A stretch of DNA of 64,000 bases from Lineus longissimus (lineage: Eukaryota; Nemertea; Pilidiophora; Heteronemertea; Lineidae). The notes under the pieces are model-generated. The model was not told where the DNA came from and made no database searches. It was given only the letters and a program-made list of their open reading frames with translations. Both the position numbers and the translations under genes were made by a program. The number at the start of each line of letters is the position of its first letter. Position 1 is the first letter of the stretch. The stretch lies in contig NC_088319.1 of the NCBI RefSeq assembly GCF_910592395.1, positions 13,700,001-13,764,000 on the forward strand, read 5' to 3'. Shown piece by piece: positions 25,498-35,600 of this stretch.

Positions 25498-26559
25498 CCT
25501 GTTTATTTTTGTCCTTCCAGAATTCTCTGCGAAGGTCCGCATCGTTCCACGGCTTCCTGGTTTGTGAAATCAAGCGCATCGAAGCATTGGAGGTCTATCA
25601 TGTTTCAGGCCGTATTCAGAAGGGCCTTTCGGTCGTTTGAATTTCTTACTATTGCCGCATGGGGTGCTCTGGTTTTGTGCATGCAGTTCAGCTTTAAATC
25701 TTATTTACTCTCCACATAACGCAGCTTTCTGTGCTCTATGTACCTGTAATGTATTTAAAATAATTTCTCGGATAAAATTTCAGATTTACCTTAACTAGTT
25801 TTTCTGCTCTCTACACAACGCATCCATCTAGACGGTAAAACGCCCTTTACGTTCATTTTCTAATTCCCCAAACACATTCTGCACCCAACCAGAACGTTGT
25901 AGGATGTTCGTCAGCCGCCCACGATGGTAACAGATTTCCTCGTAATGACAGCTGATTCCCGCATTTTTACAACTAAACAGAGTAAAGAGATGCAGAGATT
26001 TTTCATTTCCGTGAACAGGTGTGGACAAGCTATTAAGCAGGCTTTCGTGTTCCTGTAATGTAATATCGTGACCTACTCGGTCGGTCAGTGCAGTCAACAT
26101 TTGCAACACTGCGTTGCCAGAGCATAACGTTAATTTGCCTTTGCCGTTTTAGGCCTACCCAAACTCAAAAAGTATATCAATATTTTTTGTGTCACCCGTC
26201 CTAATCTGTGTTAAACTACTGTTGCTAAAAAAATTCCGATCCTATCGCTTAGTGTTCGAAAAACCTCGCATTACAAAATTGCGATATCTTATATCAGATT
26301 TCAGATCAGTTTGGGATGAAATTTATAAATGTGATATCTGACCCGGGTGATAAAGCACCCTAATAGCCGCGGGTACGTTTTTATTTGGATTTTTTCCCTT
26401 TATTCAGAAGTTTATCGGTAACATGTTGTTTTTGGTTTGGTATATCCGGTTTTGCAAATTTTGCAACTCGTAAAAGAACTATTTTGCGAGGAGATGCACT
26501 TAAGATAGGATAACATATTCTGGAGTGCGTCACAAAAGAACTTCGTAAAAACCACTATG
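25498..26559. other. Unassigned sequence left of the retrotransposon
   Basis: No gene supported. AT-rich, with short ORFs only, up to the left boundary of the Ngaro-like element. Confidence 0.4.
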
Positions 26560-26627
26560 CACATACCCAAAGTGTCTCCAGGCTTGTGTATGATCTTCAC
26601 ATTTAAGTGTTGGGGTGTGAAAATGTA
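26560..26627 (-). repeat. Split direct repeat B2 (3' end of the element)
   Basis: About 68 bp from GCACATACCCAAAGTGT to GTGTGAAAATGTA, matching B1 at 26838-26905. It contains one recombinase half-site, CCAAAGTGT (26567-26575). Outside B2 the left flank reads ACCACTAT. Confidence 0.92.
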
Positions 26628-26782
26628 ATGGCGCGAAGATACATACACGGCTCTAAAGCAATCCGGATACTAGGGCGGGGAGGGAGGGGAAAGCCAATCT
26701 ACTGCAGTGGCTCCAGAGCCTGCCATCGTACACAGGGTTTACATTAACCTGTACACGCCAAACTGTCTTCCTTCTGGGTGTC

Positions 26783-26839
26783 CATGCGAGACGAAATACA
26801 GTTCGCTCAATCACCGCCAGGATACACTTTGGATCTGCA
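26783..26839 (-). repeat. Split direct repeat A2
   Basis: This 57-bp copy, from CATGCGAGACGAAATACAG to GGATCTGCA, is identical as read to A1 at 32555-32611. It abuts B1, so B1-A2 reproduces the junction that would form if the two ends of the element were joined in a circle. Confidence 0.93.
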
Positions 26840-26853
26840 CATACCCAAAGTGT
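26824..26853. promoter_or_regulatory. Predicted tyrosine-recombinase crossover site (9-12-9)
   Basis: Across the B1-A2 junction lies ACACTTTGG (26824-26832), a 12-bp core ATCTGCACATAC (26833-26844) and the exact inverse CCAAAGTGT (26845-26853). Two inverted arms around a short core is the usual layout of sites for loxP/FRT-type tyrosine recombinases. One arm is found at each outer end of the element (32596-32604 and 26567-26575), each with part of the core. Recombination function is inferred. Confidence 0.75.
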
Positions 26854-26905
26854 CTCCAGGCTTGTGTATGATCTTCACATTTAAGTGTTGGGGTGTGAAA
26901 ATGTA
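26838..26905 (-). repeat. Split direct repeat B1
   Basis: About 68 bp, matching B2 at 26560-26627 across GCACATACCC to AAAATGTA. It joins A2 directly. After this point the two B copies diverge, apart from a short GGCGCG similarity. Confidence 0.92.
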
Positions 26906-27253
26906 CAGGCGCGCACGCCCGGGCTCTCAACCATCCCGGAGAAACATGCCCTACTTCATAACTCCTTTCCCAATACTTAAACAAAATTAACTAATTAATC
27001 CGCCATAATTAATTATTAATTAGGGACTAATTAGTCCGGAATTCGAAAATAAGGTAACGAGAAATTGTAACTTAAATTCTAACATTGCTTTATTATAAGA
27101 ACTCAACACTGTATTTTAAATTCCACAGAAGATTACACGGTATGGTTTTAGTATGATGATGCATGTAGCGAAAAGGCGAGGCCACACTCTAACCAACACA
27201 ATCATGCAATAATTACAATACGAAAATGCATAAAAATATACATCGAAATCTGC

Positions 27254-28438
27254 TCAAGGGAACGCTGCTGGGAAATTATCAACATCGCCAAACTTACTGT
27301 AAAGTGTTTTAACCGCTTCTGGCCGACGAGAACTGTCAGCCAGGGCTTCGGACACATTAGCCGCTTTTACCAAAATATCTGACCGACTGTAGTACTCTGC
27401 TGATGCCTCTGTGAACCAACCAACATGAGACATTACTTCCGCCGGGCTTGAAGCTGCCCCCGACAGAAGCAAAGTAATGGAGCAGCCGGCTCTTAAGCCG
27501 TGAGGGGTCTCACCCTGGTTGATCCCCAATGTATTTAGATAAATATTTAATCTATCGTAAATTGCACTGTACGAAATAGGCGCATCCAACACTACACCGG
27601 CTTCTGAGACTGGACGGAATAAATATCCGACCGTAAGATCCACCCCCCAGGTTTGTGCCTTGGAGATATACTGCTGAACTCCCTTTACCGGGCAAATAAG
27701 ATGATTTGGACATTCTTTAACAATGAAGGTATTCACTTTGTTTACCGAAAACGATTTCCCATGGGAATGAGAGATTACAAGACCTGATCCATCGGGTAAG
27801 CGTTTAACTTCCTGTGTTTTTAAAATTCCCAAATCACTCGCCCTATCCCCGGCAAAGAACTGCATCTTGAGAAAAGCTTGGTCTCTGGACAAAACGAATT
27901 GCTCCCTAAGGGATAGATCTGGTCTTTTAATCTGGTTATCGATATATTTTGAAATAGCTTGAAGCTTATCCATGAACAAGGGTTTTGCCTGCTTGGCAAC
28001 TACGTGCGAGAAACCTTGCTCTCGTTTGACACACTTCAAATACGATTTCACAGGAGGTGAATCAGCCGGATTCCCAACCCCGGAGAAAATATCCCACGTG
28101 CTGCCCCTGTCGGTTTCTTCAGAAATAATGGATTTCAGGGACCGGACTAATCCTTCTAACGTACCGAAGGCAAGACGGGTAGGACACCCACAGTGGAATT
28201 TACCATGATGCCCGAGGAATATACAGGAAGCATTTTGGATCTGTGTCCTACCGGCTTTGTCTTTCCATACTAAAAATCGTGTTAGATCTTTTGGAGAAAC
28301 CCGTTCCAGGGTTGGCCTCATAGGCAGTTGTGCCAAAAATTGCAACAGCTCGTTTTTTAGGGATTGCCTTTTCTTCATAAGGGGGGTTGCGGAAGCCGCC
28401 TTATCCAACTCCTGGAGCCGCTTGTCAATTGCCCCCAT
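27254..28438 (-). CDS. Tyrosine recombinase (integrase) of the Ngaro-like element
   Basis: This 394-residue frame encodes the enzyme expected to insert the circular DNA copy into the genome. Catalytic residues of the phage-integrase/Cre fold are visible: Arg199 in FFAGDRASDLGIL, His313-x-x-Arg316 in TPHGLRAGCS, His338/Trp341 in SHVGW and the nucleophile Tyr349 or Tyr350 in ASAEYYSR. The first 150 residues are the likely core-binding part and include a His/Cys cluster (HHGKFHCGC, 77-85). The length fits DIRS-order recombinases. The ATG at 28438 is preceded by TTGATTATTTCAG, which looks like a splice acceptor joining in phase 0, so translation may come from a spliced RNA rather than from this ATG. 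No internal stops. Confidence 0.93.
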   Translation of the reverse strand: MGAIDKRLQELDKAASATPLMKKRQSLKNELLQFLAQLPMRPTLERVSPKDLTRFLVWKDKAGRTQIQNASCIFLGHHGKFHCGCPTRLAFGTLEGLVRSLKSIISEETDRGSTWDIFSGVGNPADSPPVKSYLKCVKREQGFSHVVAKQAKPLFMDKLQAISKYIDNQIKRPDLSLREQFVLSRDQAFLKMQFFAGDRASDLGILKTQEVKRLPDGSGLVISHSHGKSFSVNKVNTFIVKECPNHLICPVKGVQQYISKAQTWGVDLTVGYLFRPVSEAGVVLDAPISYSAIYDRLNIYLNTLGINQGETPHGLRAGCSITLLLSGAASSPAEVMSHVGWFTEASAEYYSRSDILVKAANVSEALADSSRRPEAVKTLYSKFGDVDNFPAAFP

Positions 28439-28499
28439 GTCAACACTGATTTTCTGAAATAATCAAGATTAAAGCGTCATCCACAGAGCGTCATCCACA

Positions 28500-30752
28500 T
28501 TATGATGTGCAGCTAATTCGAAAAGCCATTAATGGCCATCTCAAACCGACGTTATCTCTGATGAACCCCTGCTTGGAGGGATAATATACTACGCCCTTTT
28601 CTCCTTTAACCCCAAGGCAAACCTGTGAAATTATCCTGGGCTTTAATAGTGGCCACCATATTGGCGCAGGTGACGTCATGGGTAGCACAAGCGTGCAAAC
28701 TGGGATTTCCTGCTGGATCAAAAACTGAATAAGGGGTAGAATGACAGCGATAGGTGGGAAAACGTAAGGATTTAGCTCCTTAGCTATTTCCTGGGCGAAA
28801 ACATTTTGACCCGCTGACAGAGGTGAAGGGTGCAGGGTAAAATGTCTCAAAACATCGCCCTGTATTGAACGCATTGCATTTGAGTCACATGCCATGAGGT
28901 CTACTCCGTGCGGGCCATAGAGTAACTCCAATTGGAACCATTTTTCACTTGCCAACATAGTGTCCTGAGCTGAAATCGCCCTAGAAGGAGCATCTGCTGG
29001 GTTTTCTGCCGAAAAAATGTACTGCAAACGTAAATCAATATTTAATTGCTGAGTAAGATGAAACAATTTTATGAGCATTTCATTTAAGGCGTTGTCCTTG
29101 CAACCCTTGTTATTCCACGACGAAACTAGGCTTGTGTTATCGACTTTAACGTCTACCCGGTGGTCTTTTATATTTGTACTCAATGCTAAGAGGGAAGAAT
29201 AGAGGGCGTCGGCCTCTTTGACATGAATCGGCCTTATATCATCTGCAGCCCAATAATCACCTAAAGTATGACCAACCTGTGGCCCTGATAGAGTGACCGC
29301 GCCATAGCGATATCCCGAAGCATCAGTAGCCAGAGCGTAATGTAAATGTTTTTCTGGTCTCCAAGAAAAATGCCCATGCCAATCATCCAAAAATGCCCAG
29401 AATTGTATCTCGTCCCGTAGGGGGCCAGAGATTGGGATGGTTTTACTGTTTTTCGAAGCTTTGGCTATTGCGCTAAACAACTCTCTCGTAAATAGTTTTG
29501 CGGCCGGAAATACCAACATCATAGAAATGCATTTACCCGCGAATCTTTGTAGCGTTTTAAGGCTGACGAAGGGCTGACGAAGAATTTCCTCGCGCAAAAC
29601 CTTAAACTTCTGTTTCTTATCAGATGGCAGAAGAAACGCCTGCCTGCTAGAATCTACTAGAAACCCTAAGGACTTGAGCGCCATCATAGGTTGCAAAACA
29701 CATTTTGGCAAGGAGAACGTGTAACCTAGTTCTGTAAGGATATATAATACCAAAAAGACCCAAAGCAAAGGAATGCTTGACGCGTCAATATTCTTAGGGA
29801 CCACGTAGAATCTGTCGTCAATATACTGGATGGTTGGGATCCCCAAATGTCTTAAGAAGGTTGTAGCTGCATAGCCTACAGTTTGATAAACATAAGCCGA
29901 TGATTTCCATCCGAACGGAAGCGTCGTACAAACTAGGTACCAACCTGCCCATTCCATGCCAAAATACGTTTGCGAAGTTTGCGATAATTTAATATGGTCA
30001 TACCCCGATTTCTCATCAGTGGCAAACATGAGAGCATCTTTGTGTACCAATCGCGGTACTTCTTTCAATGTATCTAATGTGAAGGGAGAATCCTTAATCC
30101 ACAGGTTAAGGAATCTCTGGTCATTGCATAATCTCGGCTTTGAAGGTTCAACTACCAAGGGCATGACTACTTTAGGGGGCGGACACTCCCCAACTTTGCC
30201 CCAAACTCTGACTGAACCTGCTTTGATTCTATCATTCAAGGTTTCGGAAATAAAAGCAGCTTGTTTCTGACAATGGACAGAGTTAGGAAAAAAACTAACT
30301 GGGGGTTCGTTTGAATTGTATTTCTGACCCTTGAATTCACCCTTAAATGGCCTAAAGAAAGAATGCACATCAACCCCTTTTTCCAACCAAGTGTGAACCA
30401 TCTCGCTCTCTGGGAAATCGTTCATTATGGAACTCCAAAGTTCAATATTTTGATGCAATTGTCCAGCGACAAAGTGTTCAGGGTCCCTTAAAGGCAAAGT
30501 GTCCAAAGGCACCGGAGTTTTTTGTAGAAGTAATACATCATTTACAACCTGATTGAGTTTGAATTGTTGAGCTGTGAAGTCAGGAGAAGTTTCCCGAATG
30601 GTAGTCCAAGACGCCTGTAACCTCTTGACCTTTTCGGCAGCAATTGGATTAAATTTCACCGCATATTCCCATTCTGGAATCTCTGGCTTAAAGTGCCCCA
30701 GTGAGATAGTAGGGGGGATTCCTGCAAGAACCAAAATAAAATGTAGAAACAT
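28500..30752 (-). CDS. Reverse transcriptase / RNase H of the Ngaro-like element
   Basis: This 750-residue polyprotein copies the element RNA into DNA. The RT domain spans about 170-370, with Asp246 in FATDEKSGYDHI, the TTLPFGWKSS motif (276-285) and the catalytic YIDD box at 310-313. RNase H follows, with Asp477 (ATDASG), Glu513 (KEADAL), Asp538 (KVDNTS) and Asp587 in NPADAPSR. The C-terminal 130 residues (VFPPIAVILPLIQFL region) resemble the tail typical of DIRS-order pol. I see no integrase core or protease. A stop lies just upstream of the ATG. Residues 1-10 read through a polypyrimidine tract ending CTTGCAG, so the true N-terminus may start near Gly11 after splicing. Confidence 0.95.
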   Translation of the reverse strand: MFLHFILVLAGIPPTISLGHFKPEIPEWEYAVKFNPIAAEKVKRLQASWTTIRETSPDFTAQQFKLNQVVNDVLLLQKTPVPLDTLPLRDPEHFVAGQLHQNIELWSSIMNDFPESEMVHTWLEKGVDVHSFFRPFKGEFKGQKYNSNEPPVSFFPNSVHCQKQAAFISETLNDRIKAGSVRVWGKVGECPPPKVVMPLVVEPSKPRLCNDQRFLNLWIKDSPFTLDTLKEVPRLVHKDALMFATDEKSGYDHIKLSQTSQTYFGMEWAGWYLVCTTLPFGWKSSAYVYQTVGYAATTFLRHLGIPTIQYIDDRFYVVPKNIDASSIPLLWVFLVLYILTELGYTFSLPKCVLQPMMALKSLGFLVDSSRQAFLLPSDKKQKFKVLREEILRQPFVSLKTLQRFAGKCISMMLVFPAAKLFTRELFSAIAKASKNSKTIPISGPLRDEIQFWAFLDDWHGHFSWRPEKHLHYALATDASGYRYGAVTLSGPQVGHTLGDYWAADDIRPIHVKEADALYSSLLALSTNIKDHRVDVKVDNTSLVSSWNNKGCKDNALNEMLIKLFHLTQQLNIDLRLQYIFSAENPADAPSRAISAQDTMLASEKWFQLELLYGPHGVDLMACDSNAMRSIQGDVLRHFTLHPSPLSAGQNVFAQEIAKELNPYVFPPIAVILPLIQFLIQQEIPVCTLVLPMTSPAPIWWPLLKPRIISQVCLGVKGEKGVVYYPSKQGFIRDNVGLRWPLMAFRISCTS

Positions 30753-30949
30753 CTCATTACAGGCGTATCAGACTATCAAAGGGAGAACTTCTCCTAACTC
30801 ACAGCTCGCGCGAACTAGGTCCGCAAGGGGTAAGATCCCTTGAGCTGAGAGAGAGGAAGATGTTCAAAATCAAAATTGCTTTACTTATTAACGGTTTTCT
30901 AAACAATACACTTATACCACTTAGCGTACCGGACTATTTTACCTTAGAC

Positions 30950-31990
30950 CTATTTCTTGTTGTCAAATTGGGCCTTTGCCAACTTCATCTTTTCACATTC
31001 TTTGTACCAATGCCCAACCTCACCGCAAAAATTACATGGGCCCGGGTTATTTCTAGCATAACCATAACCGCCATAACCCCTGCCGCGACCTCTACCTCTG
31101 CCGTACCCATAACCCCCGCCATATCCCTGACCGTAAGCGGCACCATAGCCACCAAAGCCAAACTGATGCTGGGGAGGTGGGGGAGGCTGCGCGTAAACAT
31201 GCTGAAGGGGGGAAGAGGATACGGCAGAAGAGGTAACCGGTGGAGACTGTGACCTGGAACGAAGCGGCTTTTTTACCAACTTTTTGGCCTTTTTGCACTT
31301 GGCTAAAGCTTTCATTATTACGTCAGACTGGCCTCCACCCAATGCGGAAAGACAAAAAGTGGGGATATCAACAGTATCTTTGAAACGTTCAGCTTGTTTG
31401 CCGAGCTCGTAAAAGAGGTGCAAATCTTTGTGATCTTGGTCCTTGGCGCACGCCACTAGTTCGTCTAAAGTGGCTAGGATGAGGGTAACGTTGGGCTTTA
31501 CTTGTAAGGATAAATTCCTCACCTTCCTCAGGACTGCCTCCACCGGTTCTGCCTTTCGGTTCTTTTCTCTCTTTTCTAGTTCTAGAATTCGTTCCCGTAA
31601 ACGCGGCGCGGTTTCCTCATCCTGTTCTTGACGGTCGAGGCGAGGGGCTTTGGCTACTGGTGCTTCGTCTTCATGCAATTGTTGTCCAACGGGCTGTCCA
31701 TACTCGTTCGCAACCACAATGGCCGAATGTAGCAGCAGGCGGAAGTTGCCTACCGAATCTTCTCGACCTGACATTCTGAAAAAATCTACCGCATCTTCAC
31801 CCGTGAGTTCCTGAAAGGCTACTGCTATGTCGGGGACGTCCAATTGTTCGGTAGGGCGGTTGAGGCGTATACGAGCAAGTGGGTCCGGGAGGTCGTCGTC
31901 CTTGAAACGGGCGAGAAGCTTCAAAATGGGCAGCAAATCTCTGCCCACTAATGAGTGCCTTTTCCGCAATAATATGTTATTGGAAGCCAT
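30950..31990 (-). CDS. Gag-like nucleocapsid protein of the Ngaro-like element
   Basis: A 346-residue frame lying first in the element. An acidic/basic helical region with coiled-coil character runs about 118-160. A Pro-rich run (269-273) precedes a Gly/Tyr/Arg-rich stretch (276-312, GYGRGRGRGRGYGGYG). A single zinc knuckle of the form CX2CX4HX4C follows at Cys319, Cys322, His327 and Cys332. This is the nucleic-acid-binding signature of retrotransposon nucleocapsids. It should coat the element RNA in cytoplasmic particles. The ATG at 31990 opens the frame, and the stop is followed within 7 nt by a good donor-like sequence, CTAAG/GTAAAA. Confidence 0.9.
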   Translation of the reverse strand: MASNNILLRKRHSLVGRDLLPILKLLARFKDDDLPDPLARIRLNRPTEQLDVPDIAVAFQELTGEDAVDFFRMSGREDSVGNFRLLLHSAIVVANEYGQPVGQQLHEDEAPVAKAPRLDRQEQDEETAPRLRERILELEKREKNRKAEPVEAVLRKVRNLSLQVKPNVTLILATLDELVACAKDQDHKDLHLFYELGKQAERFKDTVDIPTFCLSALGGGQSDVIMKALAKCKKAKKLVKKPLRSRSQSPPVTSSAVSSSPLQHVYAQPPPPPQHQFGFGGYGAAYGQGYGGGYGYGRGRGRGRGYGGYGYARNNPGPCNFCGEVGHWYKECEKMKLAKAQFDNKK

Positions 31991-32554
31991 GACAGAAAAC
32001 TTCTAGGAGCGAAGCAATCTAGCCACGGCCTAGAAGGGAGTGAAACAAGATTGCCACCAGACCTGAATTTAAACTCACGCCCAGAGATTATGAATGGGAT
32101 TATAAAACCAGTTGAAAGGTGTAAAAGCCAGTTAACAAAGGATCTCCGGCGTGCACAAAAGGGCGTGTCACGTAACACGAATCACGCGGCGAGCTTGACG
32201 GGAAAGCGCATGTGCGCACCCAACCCTCGATATGTTACATAATGTAAAACCTAATGTTTTGCTGCCCTAGCAGACCTATTTCCATAATGCATTTACCTAT
32301 GCATTTCCTATACCTCTGTATACATGACCAAACCGAAATGGCCGCCATACCAAATAACCAAACTGCCAAGTAACCTAAAACTTGGAACCTTCACTATAGC
32401 TTTATAATAGCCCTTACCGAACTCTAAATTTGGCAAAAGGACGAGCACAAACTTAGAAACGGGATAGCTGTATAGAAATCTAAAATAGCGAGAAATAGGC
32501 AAAAAACGGAGATAATAACCTGAGAGCGCACAAAAAAGCCGACCGTAAGGTGAA
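31991..32554 (-). other. 5' leader of the Ngaro-like element
   Basis: About 560 bp between the A1 repeat and the gag ATG. No long ORF. It presumably carries the promoter and packaging signals, but no specific motif can be named. Confidence 0.5.
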
Positions 32555-32611
32555 CATGCGAGACGAAATACAGTTCGCTCAATCACCGCCAGGATACACT
32601 TTGGATCTGCA
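32555..32611 (-). repeat. Split direct repeat A1 (5' end of the element)
   Basis: 57 bp matching A2 at 26783-26839, ending ACACTTTGGATCTGCA. It contains the other recombinase half-site at 32596-32604. The flank outside it begins GATTTTTCT. Confidence 0.93.
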
Positions 32612-35600
32612 GATTTTTCTTTTCTCTGTCGATGGACGGTTCGATGGACTAGTTTTTATAGCATATCCTACTGAAAATATTTAGCATTTGAACAGTAATG
32701 AAGCCCCAAATATACAAAGAGTTCACAGGTTAGATAATTATACTATCAGTGTATATTATCATTATGCATGAGAAGTATAATTCACATTCGCTTTTTCTTT
32801 CTTTTAATTACAGAAAAGAATAAAAAGTGACAACTTAGCTCAAGGTAAGCGTGTTCTTATGTCACCTGTTTCCTAATTCACGATAAAATGCATTTTTGCA
32901 CATCTTCACCCCTCAATGATTAACATTGAGGAGTTGTTCTGCTCTTGACAGTTCATAATTGCGCATATCAAAATTGTGAAAAGTTTAAGTCTTGAAGCTT
33001 CAAGATATTTTTGGCCTAAAATTAGCTTTAGTTCATCTGAGATCGGTAAGTTCTCCCAAGCAATATATTTTTGTTTTGCTATCTCGTGTTTTCATCCTTG
33101 GAGGACTGTATATTATCATATCGACCCAGTTTATGATCACTCCGGGCTGCAGCTGCTTGCTCAATACAGCTTAACGCGACAGCAAAATTGTTGACATCGA
33201 AGTCAATTATAACTTAGTGACATTCTCTAAATACTTTCCGGCAAAGTTCATATAACACCACATGCTGAGAATTTAGCACGTTTCTGAATGTTTGAAAGAT
33301 CCTCAGTCAAAGACGGATCAGTTCTAATGACAAGAAATTGTCGACTTTGAATTGGTTTTAATTCGACTCATATGTTAAAAGACTGTAACATTGATGAATA
33401 TCAATCTTTATTATTTAATTGCTGTATATCTAGTTCACGTAGTCTAACGACCTGTTTGGACTCTGAACTAATTCATAATCAAAGTCGATTCAGTTGGTGC
33501 AGATCGAGCTATCATAGTCTACATTCATGCTCAATAACGCGTTTGAAGTTTAAATTGAAACTCCAAAAACATTTTGATTGACATTATGATTAAGGCCGCG
33601 AATCGGAAATTGATATAATTAGTCGTTGGGTGAACTACAGATGAACTACGATTTTAGACATTCTTTAAAAGCGTCGAGTTATTAATTAGAAGTGAGTATT
33701 CAAATAGGTTTCTTGTTGCTTCTCAAAGCTAGGATCAAAAATCTAACCTGCAATGGAAACATCCAGTCGATCGAAGGGGAGAGATATTCCACTACAGAAA
33801 GAAACAGGTTATTACACTCACGCCTGCATTGGTTGCTCAGGCAATAACCCAGCAGTCTTCGAACCTCTTTCTTTATCTAATATAATACAATCTAATTTGA
33901 TATCTGTAAGGCGACTTTCAAGGTCGCCCTGCTCGAATCACGAGGATCTAACCTCCTACTGAATTGTTATAATGTTTTTGAAAAGCCAAGAATATTATAG
34001 CTATTTGAACGATGTTTCTGATAGATATTCGATTAATGGGTTTTGGAGTAGCCGTGTTCTCGTTCCTCATATCCTGTTTTTGAGAGGGAGACTGCATATG
34101 AGAAGCTATGAGTAGACGGACCTGGTCAGACGGGCTCCGGTCGGATTCTGTAGAAGGCTAAACAGATTTGATAGAGCAATACCACAGCTTGCCTCAACGC
34201 ATGTTTGAAGTATTTTGATTTCAGTACTTTAAACTCGAAGGCATACTGACGTGGACATCCCATCTTGGCCTTGTGTGTAAACTGGCACTTTAAACCGCTG
34301 ACCAGCAGGCCACGCTGACCGGAAAATTAGATATGAGTCCTGATTTCTCATCTTTGATACCGGATTTTTCACAGCATTCTCGATCAGCTTGCTATACCAT
34401 TGTCAGCTCCTCATTTCCAAGAATCCAAACTGGCCTCGAATAGCGACATGTTAACCTCCAGCTGTATATTGACTAGAAAATTGGGGATGCGATTCCTGAT
34501 GTTGTAGCTTCTGAGGTCGAAGGGTTCCTGCAGGCGACAACCTGACTGTCAACTGATGGTTTAATGACCCTGCGATCCAGACCACCTGACGACCGGTCGG
34601 GGACAGCCAGTAATTTACCCTCGAAGTATGATTCTGACAATGACTATGGCCTTGGTTGTTAACGTACCACTGATCAGACTATTGTCAATACATTTGCCTT
34701 TCATCAGGGAACTGTATTAAGTCATCAAACATTTTCCTTTCCTTCAAGCTTGTGATCCGCAACAAACTCTGAAAATAATTTATTTTCACGAATTTTAAAT
34801 TGCCGGAGTATTTTGGGATGGTATTTTTAGAGACTTTTAAGATATCCGACCTTTCCGGGAAAAGTCGTATTTTTACCGGATAAATCAGGAAAAAAAATAG
34901 AGAAACCGTTAAGAAGTCGGAAAAAGCCTCCTACTACATGTAGTGATGAGTTTTATGTAACTTCTATTAGCATGCATCATTCCCCTTCACAGACCACTTG
35001 ACGACTGGACAGGGACTGCCAGACTAATTTACTCTCATGGCACTTTGTCATGACGATGATGATGATGTGGGTTGTGGGGTGTGATGTTTACGAGATTGCC
35101 CAAGTGTTTATTGCTTCTATGTGAATGTGTGGCCTTCGCCAGAAGATTTCTCCAAACATTTCGTTTGCAAGCATAACCGAACACCGAGTTTGCTTATGTT
35201 TGGGTTGAGCGCGTCCACACTATGAATTGTTTCGTGTCATGCTGGAAATAACGTTGGGAGCATGTCAAAATCATCACGAAGCAAACAAACAGCTCACAGT
35301 CCGTGTCTCCCTGTATCCACTGCCCCCTCTTGAAAGACGGACACTGTATAGCCTTCTCCGTGGCGATTACATTTTATTTGGAGTAAGCGTATTGAACTCA
35401 AAATAGTCACCTTTTATATCAGCTTGAATGAAACATTCGTCCGCACCAAGCCACATTTTACGCGTTTTGTGTCAAGGGCGATTACGGCTCACCGATATTG
35501 AAGAGATACCTTATCAGACTCGTCGGAGGAAACTTCACATTTCGCTACGGATATCCGTAAGCAGAAAACCCCCACATCACTCAAAACCATTTGTTTTTCA

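Larger units (their letters stand above)
26560..32611 (-). mobile_element. Ngaro-like tyrosine-recombinase retrotransposon, apparently complete
   Basis: This element of about 6.05 kb reads on the minus strand in the order A1 repeat, leader, gag, RT/RNase H, tyrosine recombinase, then B1-A2, a 155-bp spacer and B2. The A repeats (57 bp) and B repeats (about 68 bp) are direct and split, as known for Ngaro/PAT-type members of the DIRS order, rather than inverted as in DIRS1 itself. No integrase, aspartic protease or adenine methyltransferase domain is seen in the frames, which also suits Ngaro. All three main frames are uninterrupted and both A and B copies match almost perfectly, so insertion is likely recent. 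There is no target duplication. The flanks share only TGCA with the ends, as expected from recombinase-mediated integration of a circle. Confidence 0.93.

Noticed and set aside
29956-30270. 104-codon plus-strand ORF inside the retrotransposon
   Set aside because: A shadow of the RT frame on the opposite strand.
30860-31252. 130-codon plus-strand ORF opposite gag
   Set aside because: An antisense shadow of the Gly/Arg-rich gag region, where codon bias keeps the other strand open.
26560-32611. DIRS1-type or LTR retrotransposon
   Set aside because: The terminal repeats are split and direct rather than inverted or LTR-like, and neither an rve-type integrase nor a protease is present.
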